DNA of 64,000 nt from Thauera sp. JM12B12 (lineage in GTDB: Bacteria > Pseudomonadota > Gammaproteobacteria > Burkholderiales > Rhodocyclaceae): NCBI RefSeq assembly GCF_039614725.1, contig NZ_CP154859.1, positions 1,240,001 to 1,304,000 on the forward strand. The letters are read 5' to 3'. The notes under the pieces were generated by a model. It did no database searches, had not been told where the DNA came from, and saw only the letters and a program-made list of their open reading frames with translations. The translations under genes and the position numbers were made by a program. Positions 31,507 to 40,650 of the stretch are shown piece by piece. Within the stretch, counting starts at the first letter, position 1. Every line of letters begins with the position of its first letter.

Positions 31507-32136
31507 TCAGCGCAGGCCGGCCGCGTAGTCGGAAACGGCCTTGATCTCGGGGTCGGTCATCTTGATCGCGATCGTTCGCATCATGCTGTTCGGGTCGTTC
31601 TTGCGAACGCCATCGCGGAACGCCTTCATCTGCGTGTCGATGTATTCGGCGAACTGGCCGGAGAGGCGCGGGTATTGCGCCGGCATGCCTGCGCCAGCGG
31701 GACCGTGGCAGGCCGCGCAAGCGGGTACGCCCTTGGAGGCGATGCCGGCGCGCCAGATCTGCTGGCCGAGTTCGATGGTCTCGAGGTTCTTGGCAGGCTC
31801 GGGCTGGAGCTCGAAGGAGGCGAAGTACTTGGCGAGGGCGCGCATGTCGGGCTCCTCGAGCGCGGCGACCATGCCGCCCATGATCGCGTTCTCACGTACC
31901 GGCGGGTTGCCGTTCCAGCCCTTGAACTCGCGCAGCTGTTTGAAGAGGTAGTCCTCGTGCTGCCCGGCGATCTTGGGGTTGGCCGGCAACTGGCTGTTGC
32001 CATCGGCCATGTGACAGGCGGCGCAGAGCGTTTCGGCGGTCTGTTTCGCCTTGTCGAGATCCGGAGCCTGGTCCTGGGCCTGGAGGCTGCCAGCGAGAAG
32101 CAGCAACGACGAGAGCAGCAGGGAACGCTTGATCAT
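31507..32136 (-). CDS. Cytochrome c4, dihaem
   Basis: 209 aa. A signal peptide (MIKRSLLLSSLLLLAGSLQA) is followed by two cytochrome c domains, each with a CAACH haem site (Cys38-His42 and near residue 140). Met ligands are likely in MGGMVAALEEPDMRALAKYF and SMMRTIAIKMTDPEIKAVSDY. Cytochrome c4 carries electrons in the periplasm to terminal oxidases or nitrogen-oxide reductases. Single-gene unit, divergent from engB. Confidence 0.93.
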   Translation of the reverse strand: MIKRSLLLSSLLLLAGSLQAQDQAPDLDKAKQTAETLCAACHMADGNSQLPANPKIAGQHEDYLFKQLREFKGWNGNPPVRENAIMGGMVAALEEPDMRALAKYFASFELQPEPAKNLETIELGQQIWRAGIASKGVPACAACHGPAGAGMPAQYPRLSGQFAEYIDTQMKAFRDGVRKNDPNSMMRTIAIKMTDPEIKAVSDYAAGLR

Positions 32137-32177
32137 GGTGTCCTCGGAAAGCCGTGAGTGATTTTTTCAAACGAGGT

Positions 32178-32183
32178 ATTCTA
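32178..32183 (-). promoter_or_regulatory. Candidate -10 box for cytochrome c4 (TAGAAT)
   Basis: On the minus strand TTATAGAATACC lies about 42 nt before the ATG. The stretch 32160-32195 is AT-rich and may also serve engB on the other strand. Confidence 0.45.
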
Positions 32184-32257
32184 TAACACGAAAGCCGGAT
32201 TGCGCGATGCGATGAAGGCTTTCTCCCGCAGCCAACCGGTTTTTCGCCGATTTTTTC

Positions 32258-32932
32258 ATGCCTCTGTTCCGCAACGCACAATTCGAGATTTCCATCGCCA
32301 AGCCCTCTGGGCTTCCAGTCCCCTCGGGTCCGGAGATCGCGTTCGCGGGGCGCTCGAATGCCGGCAAGTCGAGTGCCATCAACACGCTGGCAGGCCATGT
32401 GCGCCTGGCTTACGTGTCGAAAACCCCGGGGCGCACCCAGCTGATTAACTTCTTTCGCCTCAATTCGGGCGCCTTGCTGGTCGACCTCCCGGGCTACGGC
32501 TACGCAGCGGTTCCGGAGAAGATCCGCCGTCAGTGGCAGGGACTGATCGAGACCTACCTGAAGACGCGCGAGAGCCTGATCGGGCTCGTGCTGATCATGG
32601 ACTCGCGTCACCCGCTCACGCCGCTGGACCGGAAGATGATCGACTGGTTCGCACCGTCGGGCCGGCCGATGCACGTGCTGCTCACCAAGAGCGACAAGCT
32701 CTCGCGCGGAGCGGCCGCCGCGGCGCTGCAGTTGGTGCGCAGCGAACTGCGCGCGCTTGGGCCGCAGGTCACCGTCCAGCTCTTCTCGAGCCTGAAGAAG
32801 AGCGGGGTCGAGGAGGTCGAGACCGTGATCGGCGGCTGGCTGAGCGGCGAGCCGGCCGCTTTCGAGGACGTGGGCGCGACTGCTCACGCGACGTCGGCCG
32901 AAAAAACAAAAGCCCCCGACCAGGGGACGTAG
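32258..32932 (+). CDS. engB: Ribosome biogenesis GTPase EngB (YihA/YsxC)
   Basis: 224 aa. G1 GRSNAGKSS, G2 region SKTPGRTQLINFF, G3 DLPGYGYA, G4 TKSDK and the following SSLKKSG are all present. Essential TRAFAC GTPase for 50S assembly. No SD is visible before the ATG, but the family N terminus MPLFRNAQFEIS fixes it. The last codons (KAPDQGT and the stop) lie inside the downstream terminator hairpin. Confidence 0.94.
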   Translation: MPLFRNAQFEISIAKPSGLPVPSGPEIAFAGRSNAGKSSAINTLAGHVRLAYVSKTPGRTQLINFFRLNSGALLVDLPGYGYAAVPEKIRRQWQGLIETYLKTRESLIGLVLIMDSRHPLTPLDRKMIDWFAPSGRPMHVLLTKSDKLSRGAAAAALQLVRSELRALGPQVTVQLFSSLKKSGVEEVETVIGGWLSGEPAAFEDVGATAHATSAEKTKAPDQGT

Positions 32933-32940
32933 TCGGGGGC
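32912..32940 (+). terminator. Terminator overlapping the 3' end of engB
   Basis: GCCCCCGAC (32912-32920) pairs with GTCGGGGGC (32932-32940), and CCAAAAA follows. The engB stop codon TAG (32930-32932) is at the base of the right arm. The A tract before the stem would make it a better terminator on the minus strand. Confidence 0.7.
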
Positions 32941-32947
32941 CAAAAAT

Positions 32948-32968
32948 GCCTCACCGGGCGTGAGGCAC
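32948..32968. terminator. Second hairpin after engB
   Basis: TGCCTCAC-CGGGC-GTGAGGCA, an 8-bp stem just downstream of the engB terminator. No U-tract. Lies in the 244-bp leader region before hemB, in which no clear promoter was recognised. Confidence 0.45.
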
Positions 32969-33029
32969 CCGCTCAGGGAGGTGAAGCGGGAGATGGCCGG
33001 CAAGCGGCCGGGCGCCATCTGCTTGCTAA

Positions 33030-34193
<1,164 letters not shown>

Positions 34194-34199
34194 GGGGCG

Positions 34200-34721
34200 G
34201 TGTTGAGCCGCGGGAGCGACGCTCTGCACGAGCCGGCAGCGGTCGTGCTGCGCCTGCTGCGCGCAGATGACCTGCCGGCGGTGCTCGCCATCCAGCGTTC
34301 GGCCTACGGCGACGGCTACCAGGAGTCGGCCGCGGTCCTCGGGCGCAAGCGGGAGCTTGCCCCGGCGGCGTGCTGGATCGCGCACGCGGGGCAGATGGCG
34401 GTCGGGTACGTTCTTGCGCACCCCTGGGATACGCTCGGGGCGCCGCCGCTGCACGCACCGCTGCCTGCGCTGCCGACAGGCGCGGACCGCGGCTTCGTGC
34501 ACGATCTGGCTGTGATGCCGGCGGCGCGCGGACTGGGGGTGGCGGCAGGGCTGCTCGCGCGCGTGTGCGCGTGGTCTTCCGCCGCCGGCCACCGGGGCAT
34601 GCGCCTGGTGGCGCTCGCCGATGCGGCGCCGTTCTGGGCGCGCCAGGGTTTCAGTCCGCTTCCAGTCGCGCTGCCCGCGGCCTACGGTGACGGGGCGTGC
34701 CTGATGGAGCGCTTGCGCTGA
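34200..34721 (+). CDS. GNAT family N-acetyltransferase
   Basis: 173 aa. Acetyl-CoA binding motif A is FVHDLAVMPAARGLGVAAGLLARVCAW, and the C-terminal FWARQGFSPLP is the usual beta6-beta7 end. Substrate unknown. Starts with GTG six nt after hemB; GAGGGG lies immediately before, so a TTG one codon later is an equally good start. Close spacing suggests co-transcription with hemB. Confidence 0.78.
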   Translation: MLSRGSDALHEPAAVVLRLLRADDLPAVLAIQRSAYGDGYQESAAVLGRKRELAPAACWIAHAGQMAVGYVLAHPWDTLGAPPLHAPLPALPTGADRGFVHDLAVMPAARGLGVAAGLLARVCAWSSAAGHRGMRLVALADAAPFWARQGFSPLPVALPAAYGDGACLMERLR

Positions 34722-34754
34722 GCTTCGCGACCGGCCGTGGCAAGGGGCGCTGCG

Positions 34755-35405
34755 TCAGCGCACCAGGACGTGCCCGAGGCGGCGACGCAGATCGAGGACG
34801 TTCGGGATCCGCAGGTCAACGTAGGACGGCGTGCGCAGCCCTCCGCCGACGAGCACCGTGCGCATGCCCAGCCGCTTGGCGGTACGCAGGTTCACCGGCG
34901 AATCCTCGACCATGATGCATTGGGCCGCATTCAGGCGTTGGCGGTGGAGCAGGCTGCGGTAGGCGCGGATGCCGGGCTTGGGCTGGTAGCCGAGGTCCTC
35001 GATGCCGACCACGTCCGCGAACAGGCGGCGTATCCCCATGATCGACAGAGCGGCCTGAGCATAGTGGCGCGGCGCGTTGGAGAACACGATCTTGCGTCCG
35101 GGCAGATGGCGCAGCATGCCGCGGAGTGCGCGCTCGAACACCATCATCTCGTGCAGGCGGTCGAAGCGGTGTGTCTCGAGCAGGAAGTGGTCGGGGTCGG
35201 TGGCGTGATGGCGCATCAGGCCCAGCAGGGTGGCGCCATAGCGCTGCCAGTACTGCATGCGCAGGGCGTTGGCCTCGTCCAGGCCCAGGCCCAGGTGCTG
35301 TTCGAGGTAGCGCGTCATGCTCCGGTTGATGTGCGGAAAGATGTGCGGACTCGCGTTATGCAGCGTGTTGTCGAGGTCGAACAGCCAGACGGGTTGGCTC
35401 GGCAT
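34755..35405 (-). CDS. HAD-family pyrimidine 5'-nucleotidase-like hydrolase
   Basis: 216 aa. Motif I FDLDNTLHNA near the N terminus (nucleophile Asp and acid/base Asp), motif II IVFSNAPRHY, motif III Lys in GYQPKPGIRAYR, motif IV MVEDSPVNLRTAK. This matches the SDT1/phm8-like pyrimidine 5'-nucleotidase subgroup. I prefer the ATG at 35405 because motif I then starts at residue 8, as usual; a TTG at 35441 overlaps the bioC stop (TTGA) and would add 12 residues. Downstream of bioC on the same strand. Confidence 0.82.
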   Translation of the reverse strand: MPSQPVWLFDLDNTLHNASPHIFPHINRSMTRYLEQHLGLGLDEANALRMQYWQRYGATLLGLMRHHATDPDHFLLETHRFDRLHEMMVFERALRGMLRHLPGRKIVFSNAPRHYAQAALSIMGIRRLFADVVGIEDLGYQPKPGIRAYRSLLHRQRLNAAQCIMVEDSPVNLRTAKRLGMRTVLVGGGLRTPSYVDLRIPNVLDLRRRLGHVLVR

Positions 35406-35437
35406 GGGTGGGTTCCGCGCTGTGGATGAGAGCCGCT

Positions 35438-36391
35438 TCAACGTGGGCTTGGACGAGGCTGGAAGCGCACGATGCTACGCCCGTCCTCGGTGGTCTTGGG
35501 GGCGGCCTTCCAGGCGTGGCCCTGGATGATCTCGAAGCTTGCGGGCAGGCGCCCGTCGCGACGCAGGCGCTCGTAGGCGGCGCGTGCCTGCGCCCACTCC
35601 GTGCGGCCGGAGAGTCCGCGCGGACGTCCGACCGCGGCATTCGTGCCGCCGCTGGCGCGCAAGTCCTCGAGCAGGCCGTCGAACTCGGCGTACGTGAGGG
35701 TGAGCATCTCCATGTCCATCACCGGATCGGTGAAGCCTGCCTGCACGAGCGCGTCACCGAGATCGTGCATGTCGATGAAGCGGTGCACGCGATCGCCGCG
35801 ATGCGCGGGAAGGGCGGCGCGCAGTTCCCTCAGCGTGTCGGGCCCCAGGGTGGAGAACATCAGCAAGCCGTCGACTTCGAGGCAGCGGTGGATCTCGCGG
35901 AATACCGGCAGGGGGTCGTCCACTGCGGGCAGCATCAGGTTCGACCACACCAGGCCCAGGCTGGCGCGCGCGCAGGGCAGGGCGCGCGCGTCGGCGACGA
36001 GGTGTGGCAGTGCCGCCGGGGCGCTGCGCAGCAGCCGGCGCAGCAGGCCGCCGCCGGCCTGCGGACGAAGGCGTGCGCTGGCCCGCCCCAACATGGCCGG
36101 CGCAAAGTCGGCGGCAAGCAGGGTCGCTTCGGGAAAACGCTCCGCCAGGCGCGGCAGGTCTGCACCCGTGCCGCAGCCCAGGTCGAGGATGCGGCGCGGT
36201 GCGATGCGAATGTAGTCGAGACGCTCGTCCATGCGCCGCGCGACCTCGCGCATGAGCACGTCGGCGCGGTCGCAGGTGGCTGCGGCACGCTCGAAACGCC
36301 GCCGCAAGAGGTCGCGGTCGAGTGCCAACTCGGCGGGCTTCGCGTCCGGCCCGGCAGCGGCCTGCGCGGGAGGGTCGGCGGGTGTGGCCAT
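35438..36391 (-). CDS. bioC: Malonyl-ACP O-methyltransferase-like (BioC family)
   Basis: 317 aa. Rossmann methyltransferase with SAM motif ILDLGCGTGADL, followed by LLAADFAPAML, and the BioC-typical ending of the core (MFSTLGPDTLRELRAAL, FIDMHDLGDALVQAGFTDPVMDMEMLTLTY). BioC methylates malonyl-ACP to prime pimelate synthesis for biotin. No other bio gene is close, so assignment rests on sequence pattern only. Divergent from comF. Confidence 0.82.
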   Translation of the reverse strand: MATPADPPAQAAAGPDAKPAELALDRDLLRRRFERAAATCDRADVLMREVARRMDERLDYIRIAPRRILDLGCGTGADLPRLAERFPEATLLAADFAPAMLGRASARLRPQAGGGLLRRLLRSAPAALPHLVADARALPCARASLGLVWSNLMLPAVDDPLPVFREIHRCLEVDGLLMFSTLGPDTLRELRAALPAHRGDRVHRFIDMHDLGDALVQAGFTDPVMDMEMLTLTYAEFDGLLEDLRASGGTNAAVGRPRGLSGRTEWAQARAAYERLRRDGRLPASFEIIQGHAWKAAPKTTEDGRSIVRFQPRPSPR

Positions 36392-36518
36392 CGTCGCCGC
36401 GCTCAGACGCCGCGAGCGCAGGGGCGCGCGCGCAGCCGGGTGGCCTCGATCATGCGCCAGCGCGCGCGTGCGGCATCCGCCACGGCTGCGCCCGGATGCT
36501 CGAGCGTGGCTGAACTCA

Positions 36519-36547
36519 TTGTCATTTCAGGCGTTCCGGGCTGTAAT
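36519..36547 (+). promoter_or_regulatory. Sigma70-type promoter of comF
   Basis: TTGTCA (36519-36524) and TGTAAT (36542-36547) with a 17-bp spacer; implied start near 36554, about 26 nt before the comF ATG. One of the best matches to consensus in the window. Confidence 0.7.
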
Positions 36548-36579
36548 TACGAGGCCCGAATGTTCTTCCATGGACGGAA

Positions 36580-37302
36580 ATGTTGTCAAATGCGCCGCGT
36601 CACCTGCATTCACTGTGGCTCAGGGTCGCCGACCTGCTCGCGCCGCAGGACTGCTTCGTCTGCGGCGCCGAGTCGGGCGGGGAGGCCGTCTGCGCCACCT
36701 GCGCCGACGACCTGCCTCGCCGACCCGATTCCGCCTGCCGGCGTTGCGGGCTGCCTGGACTCGGGGGAGGGCCTTGCCTGGCCTGTCAGCGCGATCCTCC
36801 GGCCTACGACGCCACCGTGGCGGTGTTCGAGTTCACCTTCCCGGTGGACGTCATGGTGCATGCGCTGAAGTATCGGCATCAGCTCGCGATGGCGCACTTC
36901 CTCGGGGCTGCGCTGGCGGCGCGCGGCATGGACTTCGGCCCCGACGCCGACTTGGTGCTGCCCATGCCGTTGCATCCGCACCGCCTCGCCGAACGCGGCT
37001 TCAACCAGGCGGTGGAATTGGCGCGACCGTTCGTGCGTGCGCGCGGGCTGCCGCTCGGGTTGGCGGTCGCGCGCAAGCTGCGTGACCTGCCGTCGCAGGC
37101 TGGCATGGACCGCGACGCGCGGCTGCTCAGCCCGCGCGGAGCTTTCGCGTGCGACGCGAGCCTCGACGGACGGCGCGTCATCGTCATCGACGACGTGATG
37201 ACCACCGGCGCCACGCTCGACGCGCTTGCACGCTGCCTCAAGCAGCAGGGCGCGAGCTGGGTGGGCAATCTTGTCCTCGCGCGCACGCTGGCGCCCTACT
37301 GA
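36580..37302 (+). CDS. comF: ComF family phosphoribosyltransferase-like protein
   Basis: 240 aa. N-terminal double zinc-ribbon-like Cys pairs (CFVC, CATC, CRRC, CLAC), then a type I PRTase fold with RGFNQAVELARP and the PRPP loop VIVIDDVMTTGATLDAL. ComF/GntX proteins take part in DNA uptake in transformable bacteria; the exact reaction is not known. Own promoter, divergent from bioC. Confidence 0.88.
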   Translation: MLSNAPRHLHSLWLRVADLLAPQDCFVCGAESGGEAVCATCADDLPRRPDSACRRCGLPGLGGGPCLACQRDPPAYDATVAVFEFTFPVDVMVHALKYRHQLAMAHFLGAALAARGMDFGPDADLVLPMPLHPHRLAERGFNQAVELARPFVRARGLPLGLAVARKLRDLPSQAGMDRDARLLSPRGAFACDASLDGRRVIVIDDVMTTGATLDALARCLKQQGASWVGNLVLARTLAPY

Positions 37303-37429
37303 ATCGCCCTCGACAGCGGTAGACTCTCGCGCTTTCCGGCATGCGCGCGCCGAGCCGATGCCTCGCCGCGGGCGCCGACCGCCTTCACGCCCGGGCATAA
37401 GAAGCGCCTCCTCACGAGCTCATCGGAAG

Positions 37430-37900
37430 ATGTTCGAAATCGTCCTCTACCAACCCGAGATTCCGCCCAACACGGGCAATATCATCCGGCTTGCGGCCAA
37501 TACTGGGTCGCGCCTCCACCTCGTCGAGCCTCTCGGTTTCGATCTGTCCGACAAGCAGCTCGCGCGGGCGGGGCTGGACTACCACGATCTGACCTGCGTG
37601 ACCGTGCATCCAGACTGGGGGCGATGCATGCAAGCGCTTGCCGGCCGCCGACTGTTTGCCCTCAGCACGCGCGGCCGTCGGCGCCACGATCATGTGGACT
37701 ATCGGGCCGGCGACGCGCTCGTTTTCGGGCCGGAGAGCCGGGGCTTGCCCGACGAAGTGCTGCACGGTTTTCCCCTCGAGGCGCGCATCCGTATCCCGAT
37801 GCGGCCGACCAACCGGAGCGTCAATCTGTCGAACGCGGTGGCGATCGTGGTTTACGAGGGGTGGCGCCAGCTCGGCTTCGCTGGCGCGAAGGACGTCTGA
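37430..37900 (+). CDS. trmL: tRNA (cytidine/uridine-2'-O-)-methyltransferase TrmL
   Basis: 156 aa. SPOUT enzyme methylating the 2'-O of position 34 in tRNA-Leu. Motif 1 YQPEIPPNTGNIIRLAANTGSRLHLVEPLGF, then FGPESRGLPDEVL and PMRPTNRSVNLSNAVAIVVYEGWRQ are diagnostic. Convergent with gpsA; the 127-bp gap after comF shows no clear terminator. Confidence 0.95.
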   Translation: MFEIVLYQPEIPPNTGNIIRLAANTGSRLHLVEPLGFDLSDKQLARAGLDYHDLTCVTVHPDWGRCMQALAGRRLFALSTRGRRRHDHVDYRAGDALVFGPESRGLPDEVLHGFPLEARIRIPMRPTNRSVNLSNAVAIVVYEGWRQLGFAGAKDV

Positions 37901-37921
37901 GCCCGGTCCGACCGGGCAGCG

Positions 37922-38914
37922 TCACTCTTCGCGCGGGTCGCGCGCGAGCAGGCGCTCGACCGCGCTGCGCGCGTTGAGACCGTGGTGAAGCAGTGCGTCG
38001 ATGGCCTCGCACACCGGCATCTCGACCCCGTGTCGTTGTGCGAGGCGGACCACTTCGCGCGCGGTCGATACGCCCTCGGCGACATGACCGAGCTCGCTCA
38101 GGATATCGGCGAGGCTCTTGCCCTGGGCGAGCGCGAGGCCGACGCGGCGGTTGCGCGACAGGTCGCCGGTGCAGGTGAGGATGAGGTCGCCCATGCCGGC
38201 CAGCCCCATGAGGGTCTCGCTGCGGCCGGCGAGCGCACGCGCGAGGCGTGCGATCTCCGCCAGCCCGCGGGTGATCAGTGCGGCGCGGGCGTTGAGTCCG
38301 AAGCCCATGCCGTCGGAGACGCCGGCGGCGATCGCCATCACGTTCTTCACTGCGCCGCCTACCTCGCAGCCGACGAGGTCGGTATTCGCATAGATGCGCA
38401 GCAGGGGCTGGTGCAGCACGCCCACCCAGTGGTGCGCGAACGTGGCGTCGCGAGCCGCGAGCGTGACCGCTGCGGGCAGGCCGCGCGCGACCTCGGCGGC
38501 GAAGCTGGGGCCAGTGAGCACGCCGCATGGGGCGTCGGGGCCGAGTTCCTCGGTGATGATCTCGTGCGGCAGCAGGCCACTGCCCGCTTCAAAGCCCTTG
38601 CATGCCCACAGCAGCGGCGTGCCTGGGCGCAGCTGCCGGAGTTGGCGTGCGGTTTCGCGCAGCCCGGCGAGCGGCGTGACCACCAGGTGGAGGTCGGCCT
38701 GCTCGGCTGCGGTGCGGAAATCGGCCTGGATGCCCAGCGTGTCGTGCAGTCGCACGCCCGGCAGATAGCGGCGGTTCTCGCGCAGGTGGGCGATCTCCTC
38801 GAGATGAGGGCGGTCGCGTCCCCACAGGCTGACTTCGTGGGTATTGCAGAATGCCTGAGCGAGCGCTGTGCCCCAGGCGCCCGCGCCGAACACGGCGATG
38901 CGGCAGCGGATCAC
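37922..38914 (-). CDS. gpsA: Glycerol-3-phosphate dehydrogenase [NAD(P)+]
   Basis: 330 aa; reduces dihydroxyacetone phosphate to sn-glycerol 3-phosphate for phospholipids. NAD motif VFGAGAWGTALAQAF, GPSFAAEVARGLP, the catalytic Lys region GGAVKNVMAIAAGVSDGMGFGLNARAALITRG and MGLAGMGDLILTCT. The start is a GTG overlapping the stop of the SH3 gene (GTGA), so the two are translationally coupled; the longer open frame upstream overlaps that gene entirely and is rejected. Confidence 0.94.
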   Translation of the reverse strand: MIRCRIAVFGAGAWGTALAQAFCNTHEVSLWGRDRPHLEEIAHLRENRRYLPGVRLHDTLGIQADFRTAAEQADLHLVVTPLAGLRETARQLRQLRPGTPLLWACKGFEAGSGLLPHEIITEELGPDAPCGVLTGPSFAAEVARGLPAAVTLAARDATFAHHWVGVLHQPLLRIYANTDLVGCEVGGAVKNVMAIAAGVSDGMGFGLNARAALITRGLAEIARLARALAGRSETLMGLAGMGDLILTCTGDLSRNRRVGLALAQGKSLADILSELGHVAEGVSTAREVVRLAQRHGVEMPVCEAIDALLHHGLNARSAVERLLARDPREE

Positions 38915-39390
38915 AGCCCCCAGACCTCGCTCGCGCGCACGTAGCCCTCGAGGCCCTGTGCATGACGCACGCGCGCCCAGCCGAGGGTGGGTGGTTCTGC
39001 GAGTTCGAGCACGACGCGGCGGGTCGCCTCGAAGGCGGGTGCTGCGGTTTCCCTGGGCTCGCGCCGAATGACGGCGCGCTCTGCGGTGACGAGGACGGTA
39101 CGGCGGGTGCTGAGCGCCTGGCGCTCGACCCAGTTCAGCGCGCCCTCGGGGTCGCGTACCCTGACCCAGCCGTCTTGCGAGACGACGATCTCGACCGGGG
39201 TGCCAGGGAGCAGGCGGAACAGCTGACGCCCTTCGCTGGAGGGTGCGTCGCGCACGATCAGCGCGCTCCCGGCCGAGCGGTACTCGATCGCCTGCGCGGC
39301 AACAGGACCGGAGACCGCGCACAGCATGACGACGGCCAGGGCAAGTCGCCCCGGCGATGGTGTTGCGGTGACGCGGCGCTCGCGGTTCAT
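38911..39390 (-). CDS. Exported SH3-domain protein
   Basis: 159 aa. Signal peptide (about residues 1-30, hydrophobic LALAVVMLCAVSGPVAAQA) then a bacterial SH3 domain (EYRSAGSALIVRDAPSSEGRQLFRLLPGTPVEIVVSQDGWVRVRDPEGALNWVERQAL) and a second, weaker SH3-like repeat (RAVIRREPRETAAPAFEATRRVVLELAEPPTLGWARVRHAQGLEGYVRASEVWGL). Probably binds peptidoglycan or envelope components; function unknown. Inserted between secB and gpsA, which are direct neighbours in E. coli. Confidence 0.82.
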   Translation of the reverse strand: MNRERRVTATPSPGRLALAVVMLCAVSGPVAAQAIEYRSAGSALIVRDAPSSEGRQLFRLLPGTPVEIVVSQDGWVRVRDPEGALNWVERQALSTRRTVLVTAERAVIRREPRETAAPAFEATRRVVLELAEPPTLGWARVRHAQGLEGYVRASEVWGL

Positions 39391-39400
39391 CTGGCAGGGC

Positions 39401-39865
39401 TCACTGGATGGGTACTTCGCCCGCGGCCTGTTGTGCGGCCTGCTGGCGTTGGGCCTGGTAGAGCGACTCGAAATTGACCGGCGACAGCAGCACGGGTTGG
39501 AAGCCGGCGCGAGTGACGGCGTCGGATACCGCCTCGCGGGCATAGGGGAAGAGGATGTTCGGGCAGCCGATCATCATCACCGGCTCGAGGTCGCTCTCGG
39601 GCAGGTTGCGGATCTGGAAGATGCCAGCCTGGGCGACTTCGACCAGGAAGAGGTTGCGATCCTCGCCGATCTTGGCGCTGACCGTCACGGTGAGGGTGAC
39701 CTCATAGACGCCGTCCTCGACGGCCTGACCGGACGTGCGCAGTTGCACGTTGATCTGCGGGGTCTCGCGCTCGAGGAAGACCTGCGGAGCGCCGGGCACT
39801 TCCAGCGACAGGTCCTTCACGTAGAGCTTTTCGATCGAGAAGACGGGTTGGGTGTTTTCAGCCAT
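39401..39865 (-). CDS. secB: Protein-export chaperone SecB
   Basis: 154 aa, typical length. Tetrameric cytosolic chaperone that keeps preproteins unfolded for SecA. Family features: FSIEKLYVKDLSLEVPGAP near the N terminus, EVTLTVTV, and PNILFPYAREAVSDAVTRAGFQPVLLSPVNFESLY. Order yibN-grxC-secB-gpsA is conserved with E. coli apart from the SH3 gene. Confidence 0.96.
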   Translation of the reverse strand: MAENTQPVFSIEKLYVKDLSLEVPGAPQVFLERETPQINVQLRTSGQAVEDGVYEVTLTVTVSAKIGEDRNLFLVEVAQAGIFQIRNLPESDLEPVMMIGCPNILFPYAREAVSDAVTRAGFQPVLLSPVNFESLYQAQRQQAAQQAAGEVPIQ

Positions 39866-39933
39866 GAAGGGGCATCCGGTGAGGTTGAGGGCGGCCGCGG
39901 GGGAGTCGGTGCGGCGCGTCGTTTAAGCGGGGG

Positions 39934-40209
39934 TCAGGCGCGCTCGCCGCGCAGCAGCGGGTCGAGCTTGCCTGCGCGCTCGAGCGCGTAGAGGTCGTCG
40001 CAGCCGCCGACATGGTAGTCGCCAATGAAGATCTGTGGAACCGTCCTCCGTCCGCTCGCCTTCATCATCTCCTCCCGTCGGGCAGGCTCGAGGTCCACGC
40101 GAATCAGTTCCAGCCCGGTCACCCCTTTGTGCTGCAGCAGCTGTTCGGCACGGATGCAGTAAGGGCAGGTGGCCGTCGCGTACATGCGGACGTGAGGCTG
40201 CATGCTCAT
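39934..40209 (-). CDS. grxC: Glutaredoxin 3
   Basis: 91 aa. Thioredoxin fold with dithiol active site CPYC (Cys15, Cys18), cis-Pro region RRTVPQIFIGDYHVGGCDDLYAL. Reduces disulfides with glutathione. The ATG overlaps the yibN stop (ATGA); two codons later another ATG is possible. Co-operonic with the rhodanese gene and secB. Confidence 0.94.
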   Translation of the reverse strand: MSMQPHVRMYATATCPYCIRAEQLLQHKGVTGLELIRVDLEPARREEMMKASGRRTVPQIFIGDYHVGGCDDLYALERAGKLDPLLRGERA

Positions 40210-40622
40210 TTTCTCTTGCGGCTGACCGGCTGGCCGGCCTTCTGCCATTCCATCATGCCGCCGCGCAGGTTGTAGATGCGATTGAAGCCCGCCTTCCTGA
40301 GCTGGCTTGCAGCGCTGCCCGAGCGCGCGCCAGTCGCGCAGCACAGGATCACCGGGTGATCCTTCCACTTCTCCAACTCCTTGCCGCGACGCTCCATCTC
40401 GCCGGCAGGGATGTGGCGGGCGTTGGGAATGTGGCCTTGGGCATACTCGCCCTGCTCGCGGACGTCGATGACGATCGCGTCCTCGCGGTTAACGAGCATT
40501 GTCGCCTCGACCGGGGAAAGCTGGCTCTTGTCGCCACGGTTGCGAATCAGGTCGACCATGAGCCAGGCGCCCGAGACGGCGGCGAGTGCGGCCCAATACC
40601 AGTTCTGTTGCAGGAATTCCAC
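40206..40622 (-). CDS. yibN: Membrane-anchored rhodanese-like protein (YibN type)
   Basis: 138 aa. One N-terminal membrane helix (WYWAALAAVSGAWLMVDLI, residues 8-26) anchors a single cytoplasmic rhodanese domain (about 35-130). The active loop CATGARSG provides the catalytic Cys95 in a six-residue loop with Arg100. Rhodaneses transfer sulfane sulfur through a Cys persulfide. The start is a GTG with GGAG nine nt upstream. Directly downstream of an ArsR-family gene and overlapping grxC. Confidence 0.9.
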   Translation of the reverse strand: MEFLQQNWYWAALAAVSGAWLMVDLIRNRGDKSQLSPVEATMLVNREDAIVIDVREQGEYAQGHIPNARHIPAGEMERRGKELEKWKDHPVILCCATGARSGSAASQLRKAGFNRIYNLRGGMMEWQKAGQPVSRKRK

Positions 40623-40650
40623 TGAAAGGTGCTCCGTTTTGGGGTGGGGG

